Assembly: GCA_037176705.1 (NCBI GenBank)
Contig: CM073898.1
Coordinates: 34,723,488 to 34,787,487 of the forward strand
DNA from: Molossus alvarezi
Taxonomy: Eukaryota > Chordata > Mammalia > Chiroptera > Molossidae
Length of the DNA stretch: 64,000 nt
Reading direction: 5' to 3'
This document shows, one piece after another, positions 46,703-59,165 of the stretch. Below the pieces are notes generated by a model that worked only from the letters and a program-made list of their open reading frames with translations, was not told where the DNA came from and did no database searches. Each line of letters begins with the position of its first letter. Position 1 is the first letter of the stretch. The position numbers and the translations under genes were made by a program.

Positions 46703-47913
46703 CAAAATAAGACTGGAACTTAATTAAAAGGGGAGGGGCCACCAAATTTATTTTAATCCAAGTTAAATAGAGTATCTATCTTTGAGTAGGGATGAACAGT
46801 TAACTTTGAAATGTTAAACAAAAAATGTCTTAACTACACAAGGTTATTAAATGCCATATATGGTTATGTTTGAATGTAAAATGTCTTTTTGCTTTTTATT
46901 TGTGTTAGACTCTGAGTTTCTTTTTAGCAAAACAAAGAGTACAGTGATTTTGCTTTAATTACCATTGGAATTAATGTGCAAGATATTCTCAAAACAAGCT
47001 GTAATGTTAGAGCACAGTTAATAACAAAAATCCTCCTCTCCATCCAACACTATTCCAATATCTCCCTAATATTTCTGTTCCTTACTTTCTGGAAGAAAAT
47101 TGAATTGGACCAGGCCAAAACTATACCTGGCTTTTCATTTTGGCTTTTTTCCATTGATGAATAGAGTATTATGAAGTCAGAAATATAAGGCCATTTCCTT
47201 CTAAGATTTCATTAAAGATAGGATATTAGAAAGATTGAAGGCTATTTTTCTGGCTTATCACATCATCTACTTCTAACCATCAGAAATGAAAGACAATAAA
47301 ATAATGCAAAAGAACTCAGGTCTTATCAACCATGGAGCCATTTAGAATTTTTTTGATTGTTCTTTGAGCCCAAATGATTATTGCTAAACTTGGTCTAACT
47401 GGGAAGACTGAAAGGTTCTTAGGCATACTCAAGAAACTGCTTCAGCAGGTTCATAAGCTAATGGGGCGAAAGACTAGGACGCTCAGAATTCAGAAATGAT
47501 AGAAACCACATATTGATTTCTTTATATTTCAGAATCCGTTAAATGTTAAAAACAAGATTAATTGTGGGCAGAAAGGAGACTCCTCATCTGTCATTTGAAT
47601 GTGAAAAGAAGTTACTGAAAATGCAGAAGGTAGTCATTTCAGCATGGTGGCTAATGGCAGTACCCAACTATCTAAATTCCTCCAATTATATTAGTAATTC
47701 TACGTCCAGTTAAAGTTGGGGAAAAATATAGATGCCTTTCATGTCTCTCCCTCCTGAGGCCCCACAAAAATAACAGCTAGAAGAACAAAAGTGTGCTGTA
47801 AAATCCTTCACAGAGAAGAGAAAAAGTATGCAGTCAGCAAAATTGAGAGTTCTAAAGAAATTTCAAATGTAAGATGAGAATGGATGAAAGAGGGTTAATG
47901 AGTAAATTAAGCA
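46703..47913. other. Intronic sequence with no recognised feature
   Basis: Unique-looking AT-rich DNA before a tetranucleotide repeat. Confidence 0.5.
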
Positions 47914-47914
47914 A

Positions 47915-47982
<68 letters not shown>

Positions 47983-47989
47983 AGAAAGA
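47914..47989 (+). repeat. (GAAA)n microsatellite
   Basis: About 18 near-perfect gaaa units, with one gaa interruption near the right end. Purine-only strand; the NRXN1 transcript would carry (UUUC)n. No SINE head is attached, so it is not obviously a retroposon tail. Confidence 0.97.
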
Positions 47990-48079
47990 CTATTAAGCAG
48001 AGAGATACAACAGTCACCAATCTGGAAATCTGAAAGGTTAGCAGAAAATACACATAAAAGTCATACCACCGTTTGGCAT

Positions 48080-48612
48080 TCTCCTACTCTGTGACATTGT
48101 GGGGTCCTCCAAGTGCCTAGAGATCCTCACTTCCTGGCAGTCATGCCCTTGTGTAATTTCCTCCCCTTGGGTGTGGGCTAGACTAACAGTAGCCATGATG
48201 GAATGTCACTTCCAAGATTGGCTTATAAAAAGTTCAAGGCTCCCATCCTGAGTGAGTTCCTCCCTCCCCTCCCCCATCTCATCACTCTCTCAGATCACTT
48301 GTCCTAGGGGAGGCCAGCTGCCAGCTTACATCAGGCAGCCCTGCGCCTACATATGAGAGAACAAGGCCTGCCAAGGGACATGTCAGTGAACTTCAGAGTG
48401 GATCCCCACTCTCCAGTCAAGCCTTCGAATTGAGACTGCAGGCTTGGTCAACAGCGGAACTCCAGCTTCACAAGAGACTTTGAGCTAAAGGCGCCCAGCT
48501 AAGCTTTACCTAAATTCACCCAACCCACACAAACTATGAGAGAATGAATGCCTGTGATGTACATTGCTAATTTGGGGGATAATGTGTTATATAGCAATAG
48601 ATAATTAATATA
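48080..48612 (+). mobile_element. MaLR/ERVL-type LTR (group with 14225 and 46290)
   Basis: Blocks tctgtgacattgtggggtcc, cttgtgtaatttcctcccct, tgggtgtgggctagactaac, gatggaatgtcacttccaag, ggggaggccagctgccagct, tccagtcaagccttcgaatt, gagactgcaggcttggtcaa, cgcccagctaagctttacct, acacaaactatgagagaatg. It ends agcaatagataattaatata. Confidence 0.75.
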
Positions 48613-48748
48613 ACTACCTAAAGTATAGGACACAATAGCTTTATTTACCCTAAAGCAGAATAAACTGACCAAAAAATCCAGATAGTTCTCGAAAAGCAGA
48701 GGAATTGGCTCTGGCTGTTTTTTTCTTTTTTTCCTTTTCATTTATGCA

Positions 48749-48751
48749 CAT

Positions 48752-48784
<33 letters not shown>
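48749..48784 (+). repeat. (CA)n microsatellite
   Basis: About 16 CA units. It lies at the 3' side of the minus-strand L1 fragment at 48790 and may have arisen from its tail. Confidence 0.93.
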
Positions 48785-48786
<2 letters not shown>

Positions 48787-48789
48787 TAT

Positions 48790-49111
48790 ACATTTTTTAT
48801 TAATTAAATTATTTTAGTTACAGATGTTTCTCCTTTTTTCCCTATTGACACCCTCTTCCTGATCCTGCCCCCCCCCCCTTCCCCACGGCATTGTTGTTCT
48901 ATGTCCATTCGTTATGCATACATATATGCATTTAAGTTCTTTGGTTTATCTCTTCCCTTACCCCCGACTCTGAGTTTTGTCAGTCTGTAGCGTACTTCTA
49001 TGTCTTTGGGTCTATTTTATTCATCAGTTTATTTTGTTCATTATATTTCACAAATAAGTGAGATCATGTGATATTTGTCTTTCTCTGATTGGCTTATTTC
49101 AGTTAGCATAA
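48790..49111 (-). mobile_element. LINE-1 3' end fragment
   Basis: Inverted L1 terminal pattern: on the plus strand tgagatcatgtgatatttgt, ctttctctgattggcttatt, tcagttagcata, preceded by ttatgtctttgggtct-like and ccctattgacaccctcttcc. The minus strand therefore carries the 'agaaagacaaatatcacatg' segment of mammalian L1 3' ends. 5' truncated at 49111 where a SINE begins. Confidence 0.7.
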
Positions 49112-49333
49112 GCCCTGGCCAGTTGCTCAGTGGTTAGAGCACCAGCCCGCAGATGGAAGGGTCTTGGGTTCCATCCCGAGTCAAGGGCACACACCTGGGT
49201 TTCAGGTTCGATCCTCTGCTCCCAGTGGAGGCAACCAACCAATGTGTCTCTCTCACATTGTTGTTTCTTTCTCTCTCTCTCCCTTCTTTGCTCCCTCCTC
49301 CCTCTCTTTCACTCTATCTAAAAAAAAAAAAAA
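49112..49333 (+). mobile_element. Bat VES-like SINE, plus strand
   Basis: Head gccctggccagttgctcagt then ggttagagcaccagcccgca; B-box-like gttccatcccgagtcaagg; CT-rich body and a 13-A tail at 49321-49333. Frames on the plus strand (63-87 codons) derive from it. Target duplication not clear. Confidence 0.92.
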
Positions 49334-50128
49334 GCAAAGGAATTCTCCAAGGGAAGATAAGGCCCCTCCTGTGGGTGTTCTCTTTTTTCTGGCATTGAAA
49401 TGTCTGCACCATGTCTGCTATATCTGAAAAAAAGAAAGCTTTGATGCGCTACACACTGTGACCACTCTCAACCTGAACGGGGGCTCCTGTCACACACAGA
49501 ACAGCCAGTCCCGAGGGTGCTCCTAACAGAAAGCACAGACAGACGTCTGAAGAGAAAGGGGAAGGTGGGAAGGTTGAATAGAACTGAAAGTATGGTTGGG
49601 AATTTAAAGTAATGATACAATAAAGGAAAAAAAAATTTTTGAAGAACTAGAAAAATGAAACTGGAAGACACATATAGTCCAAATATGAAGCAAAATAAAA
49701 CACCCTGATTTTGAGCAATTGATAGAATGGAAGGGGATCCACTTTACCTAGATCCTGGGAAAATTCTCCTTTGAGCAGTCCAGGTAATATGATATTGAAC
49801 TCATGAGGAAAAATGAAATATTAACACATAACTGAGAATGTCACTGGACAATATTTACATAGTAATAGTAATCTAAATGTTCTTTATTGCTTTTAGACTC
49901 CTCATAGATAAAATTTGGAAGATTTGGTTGTAGTCATCAGAGAGAATGTTAAAGTTAACATCCCTGGAAATATGATATGGTAAGGTGTGGAAAAAAGAAA
50001 GCGAAAGGAACTGGTAGGAGCACAATAACATCATCTTACTAATAGGAGTACTCAAGAGATACTGTTGTAAATCAACAGAATGAGAAATAGAGATGTAAAT
50101 ATACGATGTAAAGTGACAAAAATAACTA
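49334..50128. other. Intronic sequence with no recognised feature
   Basis: No repeat or gene recognised. Confidence 0.5.
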
Positions 50129-50130
50129 TA

Positions 50131-50643
50131 CTATTCCCCTCATCCATGGTTTTGCTTTCCATGGTTTCAGTTACCTGCAGTCAACCAAGGTCTGAAAATA
50201 TTAACTGAAAAATTCCAGAAGTAAACAATTCATAAGTTTTAAAATGCATACCATTCTGAGTAGTGTGATGAAATCACATGCTATCCTGCTCCACCCTGCC
50301 ACGGACATGAATCATCCCTTGGTCCTGCGTATTCAAAGCTGTACTCTGTACACTATCTGCTTGGAGGTCACTTGGCAGCCTTTAGGGTTATCCAATTAAA
50401 TGTCACAGTATGACAGTGCTTTTGTTCAAGGAACACTTACTTTACTTAATAATTGCCCCAAAGCCACAAATTTTATTACAATATATTTGTTCTATTTTAT
50501 TATTGTTGTTAATCTCTTACTGTGGCTAATTTATAAATTAAATTTTATCAAGGTATGCATATATAGGAGAAAACAGGATATATAGGATTCAGTAGTATCC
50601 ACGGTTTTAGGCATCCCCTGGGGGACTTGGAACGTATCTTCTG
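50131..50643 (+). mobile_element. Tigger-type (pogo/mariner) DNA transposon derivative
   Basis: Blocks catccatggttttgctttcc, atggtttcagttacctgcag, tcaaccaaggtctgaaaata, aattccagaagtaaacaatt, cataagttttaaaatgcata, gaatcatcccttggtcctgc, gttcaaggaacacttacttt, and, at the right end, ccacggttttaggcatcccc then tgggggacttgg. TA flanks both ends (50129-50130, 50644-50645). The centre lacks transposase. A (GT)n run follows directly. Confidence 0.8.
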
Positions 50644-50646
50644 TAA

Positions 50647-50647
<1 letters not shown>

Positions 50648-50679
<32 letters not shown>
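50648..50679 (+). repeat. (TG)n microsatellite
   Basis: About 16 TG units immediately right of the Tigger-like element. Confidence 0.95.
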
Positions 50680-50681
<2 letters not shown>

Positions 50682-51840
50682 AATAAAATTCAGAGAAGAG
50701 GAAAGGGAAAAGGAAGGGATTAAGGTCAGGAGCTGATATTCATTTTCATACTGGAGATTGCATAAATACTACATAAAAGGGATAAATAAGCAAATGCAAG
50801 TATTATATAATATTTAGAGTAATAAAACTAATTACCTAAAGAATTCTGAAATGATATCACCTTTGGGGAAAAAATACTGAGGTTGCAGAGGGAATGGATT
50901 GGGGAATTATTGTCCTTTATAGATGCCATATTCTTAATTATAATGATTTTTTTTCATAAGCTAGTAATATCTTAATCAAAATAATTTAACAATTATCCCC
51001 ATTTCTTTTACATACATACAACAAAGAATGAATGTGATTTTTGCCCAATATCCTGTTATTAGCCTCAGACATACTATAAAAGAACAGGTTATAATTAATG
51101 TTATTATTTGCAATTTGAGGTACCACCCATTTAAATACATTGCATTTTCAAATAACCCACAAAGAATAAATGCATTTGACATTTCCTAGGCTTTGCCTAG
51201 ATCTGCCCATCATCAGGAATTTACTCCACTCCCCAGACTTCATTTAAGTCTATGTCCAGTTACTGTTGTGCCAGCATGCCCTCTCACTTCTTGCTAACTT
51301 CTCTACGTCTCTGTACTCAGTTCCCATTTTTGATTGCCTACAAAAATGTCAGTTTTACAGGCTTAATCCTGGCAATGACTACCGTTTCAAACATTATACA
51401 TTTTACCCAGTTCTATTTGGGTTCTAGCAATAAGCAGTATCAAAATATCAAGCTAACGCCATGCTTTTCTTGAAGCCCCGTCAAGAGTGTTTTGGTGCAA
51501 AGTAGGTCTGCAATGGGTCTCATATTACTGGGCTTCCTCGTTGTCTTCCTAGATATTTTCACCTATTTACTCAACTACGTAGTCAAAGTTAACCAGAGAT
51601 ATAAAACAAACAAGCAAATATAGAAACTATTTGAAAATGTGAGTTCTTGACTCTTCGAGATGGTTCAAACTACTTGCACAATTCTAGCAATCTGACCGAG
51701 CCTCCCCCCAGGTAGCAGTTGGGAGAGGTCAGCTTCGGATGCATACAAGGGCTGCTTTGCTGCAGCAAATTTTATAAAAACAGTAAATCGAACTAAAAGT
51801 CAGCCTCCTTTTCATTTTTACAATGTGTCAGCAATTCTGA
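50680..51840. other. Intronic sequence with no recognised feature
   Basis: AT-rich. 51190-51430 has an L2-like look (tctgcccatcatcagg, tccccagacttcatttaagt) but is too loose to call. Confidence 0.45.
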
Positions 51841-51853
51841 ATTATTCCAGTGA

Positions 51854-52073
51854 GCCCTGGTCAGTGTGGCTCACTTGGTTGGAACATCAGTTAGAAGGTG
51901 GCAGGTTTGATTCCTGGTCAGGGCACATACCCAGGTTGTGGGTTTGATCCCTGGTCAGGGAGCAAGTGGCAGGCACCCAATTGATGTTTCTCTCTCACCT
52001 TGATGTTTCTTTCTCTCTCTCTCTCTTCTGTCTCTCTCCCTCCCTTCCTTTCTCTAAAATCAATTTTTAAAAA
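51854..52073 (+). mobile_element. Bat SINE, second subfamily, plus strand
   Basis: Head gccctggtcagtgtggctca, two copies of the gattcctggtcaggg/gatccctggtcaggg motif, CT-rich body and aatcaatttttaaaa tail. Duplication attattccagtga (51841-51853) and attatgccagtga (52074-52086), one mismatch. Confidence 0.93.
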
Positions 52074-52539
52074 ATTATGCCAGTGATAAAATATTCCTCC
52101 AAAGAAAGGACCATGTGCACCGCCCCTCCCCACCTAGGTAAACCACTATAACCCCAAAATGATGAGACTCTACTGAACTTCTGGAAAAGTATTTTATACC
52201 TACTAATCTGTAACCTGTTAGGCAAACTTGTAAGGCTTTATTCTTTCTGCTTTCCATCTGAGGGACAACTGTGCGGGCTTCTTTTCTGGACTTACGTAAA
52301 CGTCAACAGTACGAATTGAAATGAGAATTTCGCCCCCTCTATATAGCTTATATAAATATGGGTATAATTTTTTTAAAAAGAAAAACAGCTGTATTTCAAA
52401 ACTGTATATGAAGGAATCAAATTATTTTATTCTCTTCTTATTCTTGGCATATATTGATCAATCCAGGAAAATGCAAGACTACACAACACACAGAATTTAC
52501 CTCAGTACTGCAATATGCATTCTGTGTGTTCATTAATTT

Positions 52540-52970
52540 ATTTATAAACTATTTCCTAAGTGTCTCCTTTGCACCAAGTACCACGTGAGGTGCTGAGCAT
52601 ACACAGATTTATAAGAATACAGGTCTTGACATTAAGGCACTTGTCAAAAAGAAAACTAAAGTGAAGCTTATAAACTCTGATGGACTATTATATATCTAGC
52701 TACTTATCTGCATGTCTTTTTATCTATTTCTCCAAAGTGCTGTGAAAACAGGAAATGCATTATGGTTAGGGAAAGCTTCACGTGAAATGCAAGGTCTAAA
52801 ATTAGCTGGTACTATTCACACTGCGAAGCTTTAGAACTTTACAAATGTAGAGCTAATTACTGATAAGATCACAGGCAGAGTGGCAGCACCGGAAACAAGG
52901 AGGAAACAGGAACACTGGCAGAGGGGGCCACACCTGGAAGTGGGGCAGTGCATTTTGTGTTTAAGGAATA
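52540..52970 (-). repeat. LINE-2 3' region
   Basis: Inverted L2: aactatttcctaagtgtctc, ctttgcaccaagtaccacgt, gaggtgctgagcatacacag, aatacaggtcttgacattaa, ttatggttagggaaagcttc and caccggaaacaaggaggaaa. Confidence 0.55.
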
Positions 52971-55900
52971 TGAGTGGTTAATTACTGCTGCCATAGCAAT
53001 GACAAAGTTCAGACTAGGTGCTTTACACTTTCTCTTTTGTTTTCTGAATCAAATTTCCAAGTGATATAGAATGCAAGGGCACACTTAATAAAATAAATAA
53101 AATTAAATAAAATAGGGACACCTTTAATTACAAATGTAACAAAACATCTACCTGAAACGATAATAAAAATTCTTACTTTGGACAGTGAAAAGCCATCAGT
53201 TGGAAACAGAACCAGTGGGCCATTTGGCTGCCCTGTGGTGTCTTAGTTGTTATTGTGAGTTGCGTGTTGACTCTGTCTAGAATTATTACTAATGGCCAGT
53301 TACTGCTGTGCATGAAAACGTCTGATATAGGAATGTCACCACAAAATTTGAAAGGCTTGATGAATCCTTTTCCTTTCTGAATATGGACATTAGAATCAGA
53401 GGACGTTTCTTCAGTGGAATGTGAATAGTTTCTTTTTTCTTCTGAAAGAAATGGTTATTCCCATTGGTTCAATGGTATCTACACTGTTTTCTAGCTGTGC
53501 ATACAGGCTTTTGATACATATTCAGAGATAAGTTCTGTGGAGGTAAACTAAGAGGTATAAGAAATGTGAAAATATGTTTCCTTCAAGTGTTCCAGGGACA
53601 AAGTTTTACTGCTACATTTTCAATGCTGGGCTATATTTAGTGAAGATCCAAATCTTTGGATGCCACTAGCCAAATTCGGACCCATCTCTCTTACTGGAGA
53701 TTTGGGTCATTATGTGTGAATCTGCAATGCCTAGGGTAGTGTCTATCACATAGAAAGGAAGAAAGAAAATAAAAGAAAGAGAAAGGAGAAAAGGAAAAAG
53801 AGTGGGGACAGGGATACTAAGCAAAGAAAAAGTGACTCCCTACTATGTGACAGATGCTATACTAAGACCTGTGCTTATGCAAGTTTGGGTGATACTCCCA
53901 AAAATATCAGTAGCAAGATAAACATCATTTTACAGTTCCTATTAGTACTGGCTCATATTATTCTCCATGCAATAGTCCAACATGGATGTCCAGGCATGAA
54001 ACAAGTGGTACGCAGGCTTCCTCAGCAGCACAGGATTTTTTCCCTGTAAAGATTATTCCTCCCCCACATGGCTCTCAGGGGAGTGTCCAGATCCTGCTTA
54101 AGTAGAAAAATCTTAAAAGAGGACAAAAGGTGCTGAGGCCACCAACTACCCCATCAAATCTACAGTTTGGATGATAACATCTATTTTAGAAGGAGCTTTG
54201 CACAGACTGTGGGTAATTCCAGTCTGGGGAGTGTCTAGCACATTGTCAACGCTCAGGACATGTGAAATAATAAAAGTGTGTTGCTTCAATATGCTTGTTA
54301 TTAAAAAGGGACCAAAATATCTTTCTTCCTTAATTAGTTTCTGAGTTGCAATTGTGTCAGTTTTGCTGTTAATAATAGACTGTACATCTGTGATATGCAA
54401 AAGCTTTGCTATTGTTGATTTAAGGGCCTGTATAATTTATGTATGGATTCACTGATAATCTAAATGTCTGAGAAATGGTTCTTGTTATAACACTCTAAAT
54501 CACTAGGTACTGTACCTCGCCCTTACCCTGAAGAATATAATACCTTGAAAAGTGCATTTTACATGTTAGGTACACAAAATATATTTGATAATTTATAATT
54601 TTATGTAAAAGTATTGTGTATTTACAGGGAACATATGCCATGGTTGAAAAATACATACTGCATACATGTGAACACACATGCATAGATCCATATACACTGC
54701 TATGTTTTGTTTAATTGCATTTAGAATGCTTACTGGAGAAACCAGTGGTTAACACTAGTATCATTCGTCTGCTTGGAATCTTACATCAAGAGAATAGTGA
54801 TGATAAGAATTCACTGAAAACTATTTGGTAAGTATTGTATAACGGCAGGTTAATTAGCTAAACCTTCTCCTGAGATTTCAGTTTAGTGGTGTTAATATAG
54901 TCATTTATTATTGGGGAATTTTTCAGTGATGCCAACAGATACCTAATATGTTTTAAATGGTAAGAAATTATTATAGATATTTAAATTTAATCTTGACTTG
55001 TTAGCTTACTGTTTTACATATATCATAAAGAGAAAAAAAGCACTGTTAATACACATATACCCATACACACAAAATTATCTTTTTTCATTTCTCAGATGAT
55101 CTGTTTCCTCCTCTCCCTTAAAGACTATTACATGTAAAAGAGGAGCAAATCAGTAGGTATAATACAAACATATGTCTGTATTTGATAACTGTAATTTCAC
55201 AAAATATTATGGCACACATTATTCATAGTACTGATCAAAACTAAGACAAGAAAATAAAGTTATATACTTGCTATTTACACACTAATTACTTAATAAAAAT
55301 ATATTACTTTGTCCTATAACTGAGACTAGAAATAGCAAGAAGGTGCCAACCTCACCAGTACTATCTGAGAAAACACCCACTAAAATTACTGCCACATATT
55401 AATTAGGCACAAAGTCTTAAGTCATTGTATTTCTCCAATGCTAATAAAGATGGGAGCAAAAGAAATTACAACAAGAATCACAAACCCAGTTTAGTCCAAC
55501 TCACAGCTGCAATTATTTGATGCTTTCAATACCCAAGTTGAAAAAGGAGTATATCATAACATTGTAAGCTCTGTAATAAAAACATGTTATCAAGGACAGT
55601 TATCAGACATCACATTCTCAAGATTCAGTACAATGTTGTGAATTAACTTCTGTAGAAGAACGGCTGGGAAACAGGGATAGGAAATTTCTGAACTGCTCAG
55701 CCAATAGTCATTTTAGTTTGGTTGTAATGGTGGTAGGAGGTTGAATAAAATGATGTGGGATATGGGGATCAGTAGACAGTTCTTTGTGCAGTGTATTTGG
55801 TGTCAGTGGCTCTCTCCCACTAAATGCCAGTGACAGCTCTCCCCCTGAATCATCATCTCCCCGCTCCCCCATCCCACAGACATGCTCGAGGCGGGTGGTG

Positions 55901-56185
55901 CTGGCTTCCTGTGGAGGGCACCTCGTTCAAGAGAGAATTCTTATATGCCACACAGCTGATGCTTTGCTTTAAAAACATCAATTCCGAGCTGTTTCTTCAA
56001 GGGTAGGGAAAACATCTTTAAAGGTAAAAACAATGCTTTAATTTATACTTTGTACCCAAGGAATGCTTTTCACACATAACCATTATTTGTATAATGGTTA
56101 CATGTGTCAGACACTTATTTCTTTATATTTTAGGATTAACTGTATAAAATTTTTTTTTTTTGGTAAGAAAAAATTGTTAAATAGC
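52971..56185. other. Intronic sequence, mostly unassigned
   Basis: Long AT-rich stretch. A weak MIR trace lies at 53850-53945 (gtgacagatgctatactaag, aacatcattttacagttcct). Nothing else is supportable. The 62-codon frame at 55784-55972 is GC-richer but has no recognised domain. Confidence 0.5.
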
Positions 56186-56189
56186 AGTG

Positions 56190-56390
56190 ATTTTATATAC
56201 TTCACATAGCACATTGACTCATTTAATTGGCAAGATAGTTGATGAAGCCATAATTCCCAATTTACAGGTGGAAAACAAAGATATTGAGAGGCTATGTACT
56301 TGCCTGGGGTCACACAGACAGCACATGGGAAAAGGGAGGCTGAGATTTAGGTAGGCATTCTGGCTTCCAGAGGAATGCCCTTGACCATCA
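56190..56390 (-). repeat. MIR SINE
   Basis: Inverted MIR: acattgactcatttaattgg, ccataattcccaatttacag, gtggaaaacaaagatattga, gaggctatgtacttgcctgg, ggtcacacagacagcacatg, aggctgagatttaggtaggc. Confidence 0.8.
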
Positions 56391-56499
56391 TAGCACACTG
56401 TGCCCAACACCCCGTGCCCGTTGACTAGGAGAGACTGGGGACAGAATAAGACAGGGAGACAGCTGGTGAAGAAAGGGAAGGGCCTTCCCTGCAGAGGAC

Positions 56500-56770
56500 A
56501 CGGGTGTGAAATGACACGACCGCTAGAGGTCACTGTAATTCATTCATCGGATCAAGAGAAAAGAGTGAGGCAGACAGGAGGTCAGCTATGAAGGATGGAC
56601 TGCGATGATTATCCAAAGAAGTTGCCCTTGATCCTCAATATCTGTATGTTTTAAAAAATGGAATGCCATGATCATATTTGCATTTTTGAAAAAGCGGTCT
56701 GATAGCTGGGTGGAGATCACATTGAACTAGTTAAGAACATGAGAAGACAAGCAGCGACAAGATCCTAAAC
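56500..56770 (-). repeat. LINE-2 internal fragment
   Basis: Inverted L2: aatggaatgccatgatcata, tttgcatttttgaaaaagcg, gtctgatagctgggtggaga, tcacattgaactagttaaga and caagcagcgacaagatcc. Confidence 0.55.
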
Positions 56771-56819
56771 ACAGGCACACTGAAGGGCAGAGGGCCAGAT
56801 CCCCTCCAGGTATCTGAAA

Positions 56820-56910
56820 AGGAACTGGCTGTATAGCCTTGGGTAAGTTATTTAGTTTCTCCATGCCTCAATCGTCTCATGAGTAAAATAAGAAGAATAA
56901 TCCCAAGCTG
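56820..56910 (+). repeat. MIR fragment
   Basis: Core blocks gtatagccttgggtaagtta, tttagtttctccatgcctca, atcgtctcatgagtaaaata, agaagaataatcccaag. Confidence 0.7.
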
Positions 56911-57239
56911 TACTTCATCATTTTCTCACACACATATGTACCCTAAAATTTTATTACACTTCTGATGTACTAAACAAGAAACTTATTAGTGTCTTGTGTC
57001 CATAGCACTACTCAGGGCAGGGGATGTGCGGTGCATTCCTCTATTCATTTCAACAAACAAACAAATCGATCCTGGTGCCACTTTTTTTTCTTTTCCCTCC
57101 CTTCTGGTTCCCTAATATAGTAAAATTAGTTGCCACTGGCACTATACATACAGGGTATGATTCTGCTGGATCAAAGAATAAGTCTGATTTCAATACGCCA
57201 ATGTTCTACTATAACTGATGCCTATTTAACTAACGTTCT

Positions 57240-57485
57240 ATGCCCACCTATTAAAAAAGGATTCCCATTTCATGACCAACCCCCATGTAAGCACCCCCTC
57301 TCCTCTATACTTTTTTCCTGTAGCACTTGACATCACATGTATCTTATTTGTTTTGATGTGTATTGTTCATTTTTTCCAACTAGAATGTAAGCTTTGTGCA
57401 GAAAAGTTTAATTTTGTTCAATGCTCTATTTCCAATGACTAGAACATTGACCGGTGTATAAATTCTCAGCAAACATGTTTTAAGA
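57240..57485 (+). repeat. LINE-2 3' end
   Basis: Clear L2 terminus: ttcctgtagcacttgacatc, actagaatgtaagctttgtg, caatgctctatttccaatga, ctagaacattgaccggtgta, taaattctcagcaaacatgt. Confidence 0.75.
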
Positions 57486-57555
57486 GAGTGAATAGATGGA
57501 TGGCTAGGTGGATAAATGGATGGATTGATGACAGATGGATAGATGGATGGATATA
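57486..57555 (+). repeat. (GGAT)n microsatellite
   Basis: Imperfect ggat/gata units directly after the L2 terminus, a normal place for such repeats since L2 tails are short tandem units. Confidence 0.85.
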
Positions 57556-59034
57556 TTTATATACAACCAGCTTTGTCTAAACATGTCTCAAAACCAAGGT
57601 TTTATCCACTAATAGTGAATACATCTAGTGAAACCACTAGACCCCAAGGAAAATATACTGAGCAGGAGAATTTTCTTAAAATAAACTCTTTAAAATGTAT
57701 ATATCCTGGTCCTTTTGCTTACCAGCAATGAGGTGGAAAACACCTCCTAAATAGCAGTTCCTTACCTACATTTAAAATGACAATAAATTACACTTTTATT
57801 ACCCAGCACCTTTAGTTTCAGGAGAATATGTCTTTCTATATATTGTAAAATCTATACCCAAGTGTTCTTCTTTCCAATATGCACTAAAATTTTCTGTAAA
57901 AATGTAAATTAATTTAAGTGAATTCAGCAGAGTGATTGGACTAGGAAAAATAAAATTAATCTTCTATGTTATCAATATTTTCAAATGCAGAGTGGTTATC
58001 AGAACATACACAATTATAAGCAATGCAATTATTTTTTAATAATGAAGCCACTGCTAAGTCTCATTAATATTTTTAATAAAAAATAAAATTTTGTTTTTTG
58101 AAGTTACAAAATGTATTTTGTTAATTTTAAATATTTTTTCATGGGAATATTTGTGCCCTCTGTTTACATTTTTTAAGCAAATAGTATTAATTTTTCATGA
58201 GTATATCAAAATCTGCCAGGAAGCAACATCAGTGTCCAATATATTCAAATACTCTTTCTTGCTAGAATACTGGTTGGGTTTCTTTGTGTAATGTTCCATG
58301 AGAATTAAATATAATTGGCTTCTGTATGATATTGCGTAGGTGAAATATACATGTCTATGACAACAATGTTTTTAAATACTCTATTTTTTTTTATTGACTA
58401 GATTTGCCTACTCTACTCTGAAAACAAAGCCTAAGTGGAACCACAGACTTGTTCCAATATATTTCACTCACACTTGCTGATGCGCCTCCATTCCATAATC
58501 TAATGTCTTACTAGCAGTTTCCTATGTATTCTCTCAAGTCAAGAACCAGACTCTCTGAAAGCCTTCTTTTCCCTCCTTTCCTAAGATTTTTGAAATGAGA
58601 TTTTAAAAAAAAACAAACAAAAAAAACCCCATAGATTTCTGAAACCAAGTAAAAATACCAAAGTCAATTTCTATTTGGAATGTAAAAGACAGGATTTCAC
58701 TATTTATTATTCTTATGAAGTATGATTTTCTTGCAAAGATAGATTTATATATGCTGTAAAAGTAGATTGAAATATAGACTAAAAAGGGATGCTTTTGAGA
58801 GTCAAGAAGGGATAATATTAGTAATAATTACACTGGGACACCAGGTATGCATGAAGGTGATGCAGCCCCATTGAGAGGCATGGCCACTCTATGAAAAGTC
58901 AAGGATGAAATCTTTGCTTCGTTAAATAATCATCAGAAGACCTAACTAACAGCATCACTACTAGAGACAATGAAATTTTGGAGCTCAGTACAATTCAAGA
59001 GATTCCTAGCTCAATCTACTTACTGTAGCAAGGT
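57556..59034. other. Intronic sequence with no recognised feature
   Basis: AT-rich; poly-A/CAAA tract at 58604-58627 with no attached retroposon recognised. Confidence 0.5.
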
Positions 59035-59165
59035 AGCAGGATAAAATACAGTGAGGTTAATTAAGCAACTTGTCCAAGTTACACAACATGGTAGTGATTG
59101 CGTTGAAAGTGGAAACCAGGTCTCCTGACTCACTGTGCTCTTTCCTTTACACTGCACACTCCCTA
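59035..59165 (-). repeat. MIR fragment
   Basis: Inverted MIR: agtgaggttaattaagcaac, ttgtccaagttacacaacat, ggtagtgattgcgttgaaag, ggtctcctgactcactgtgc, tctttcctttacactgca. Confidence 0.75.

Noticed and set aside
47914..47989. CRISPR-like or satellite array
   Set aside because: Simple tetranucleotide repeat without spacers.
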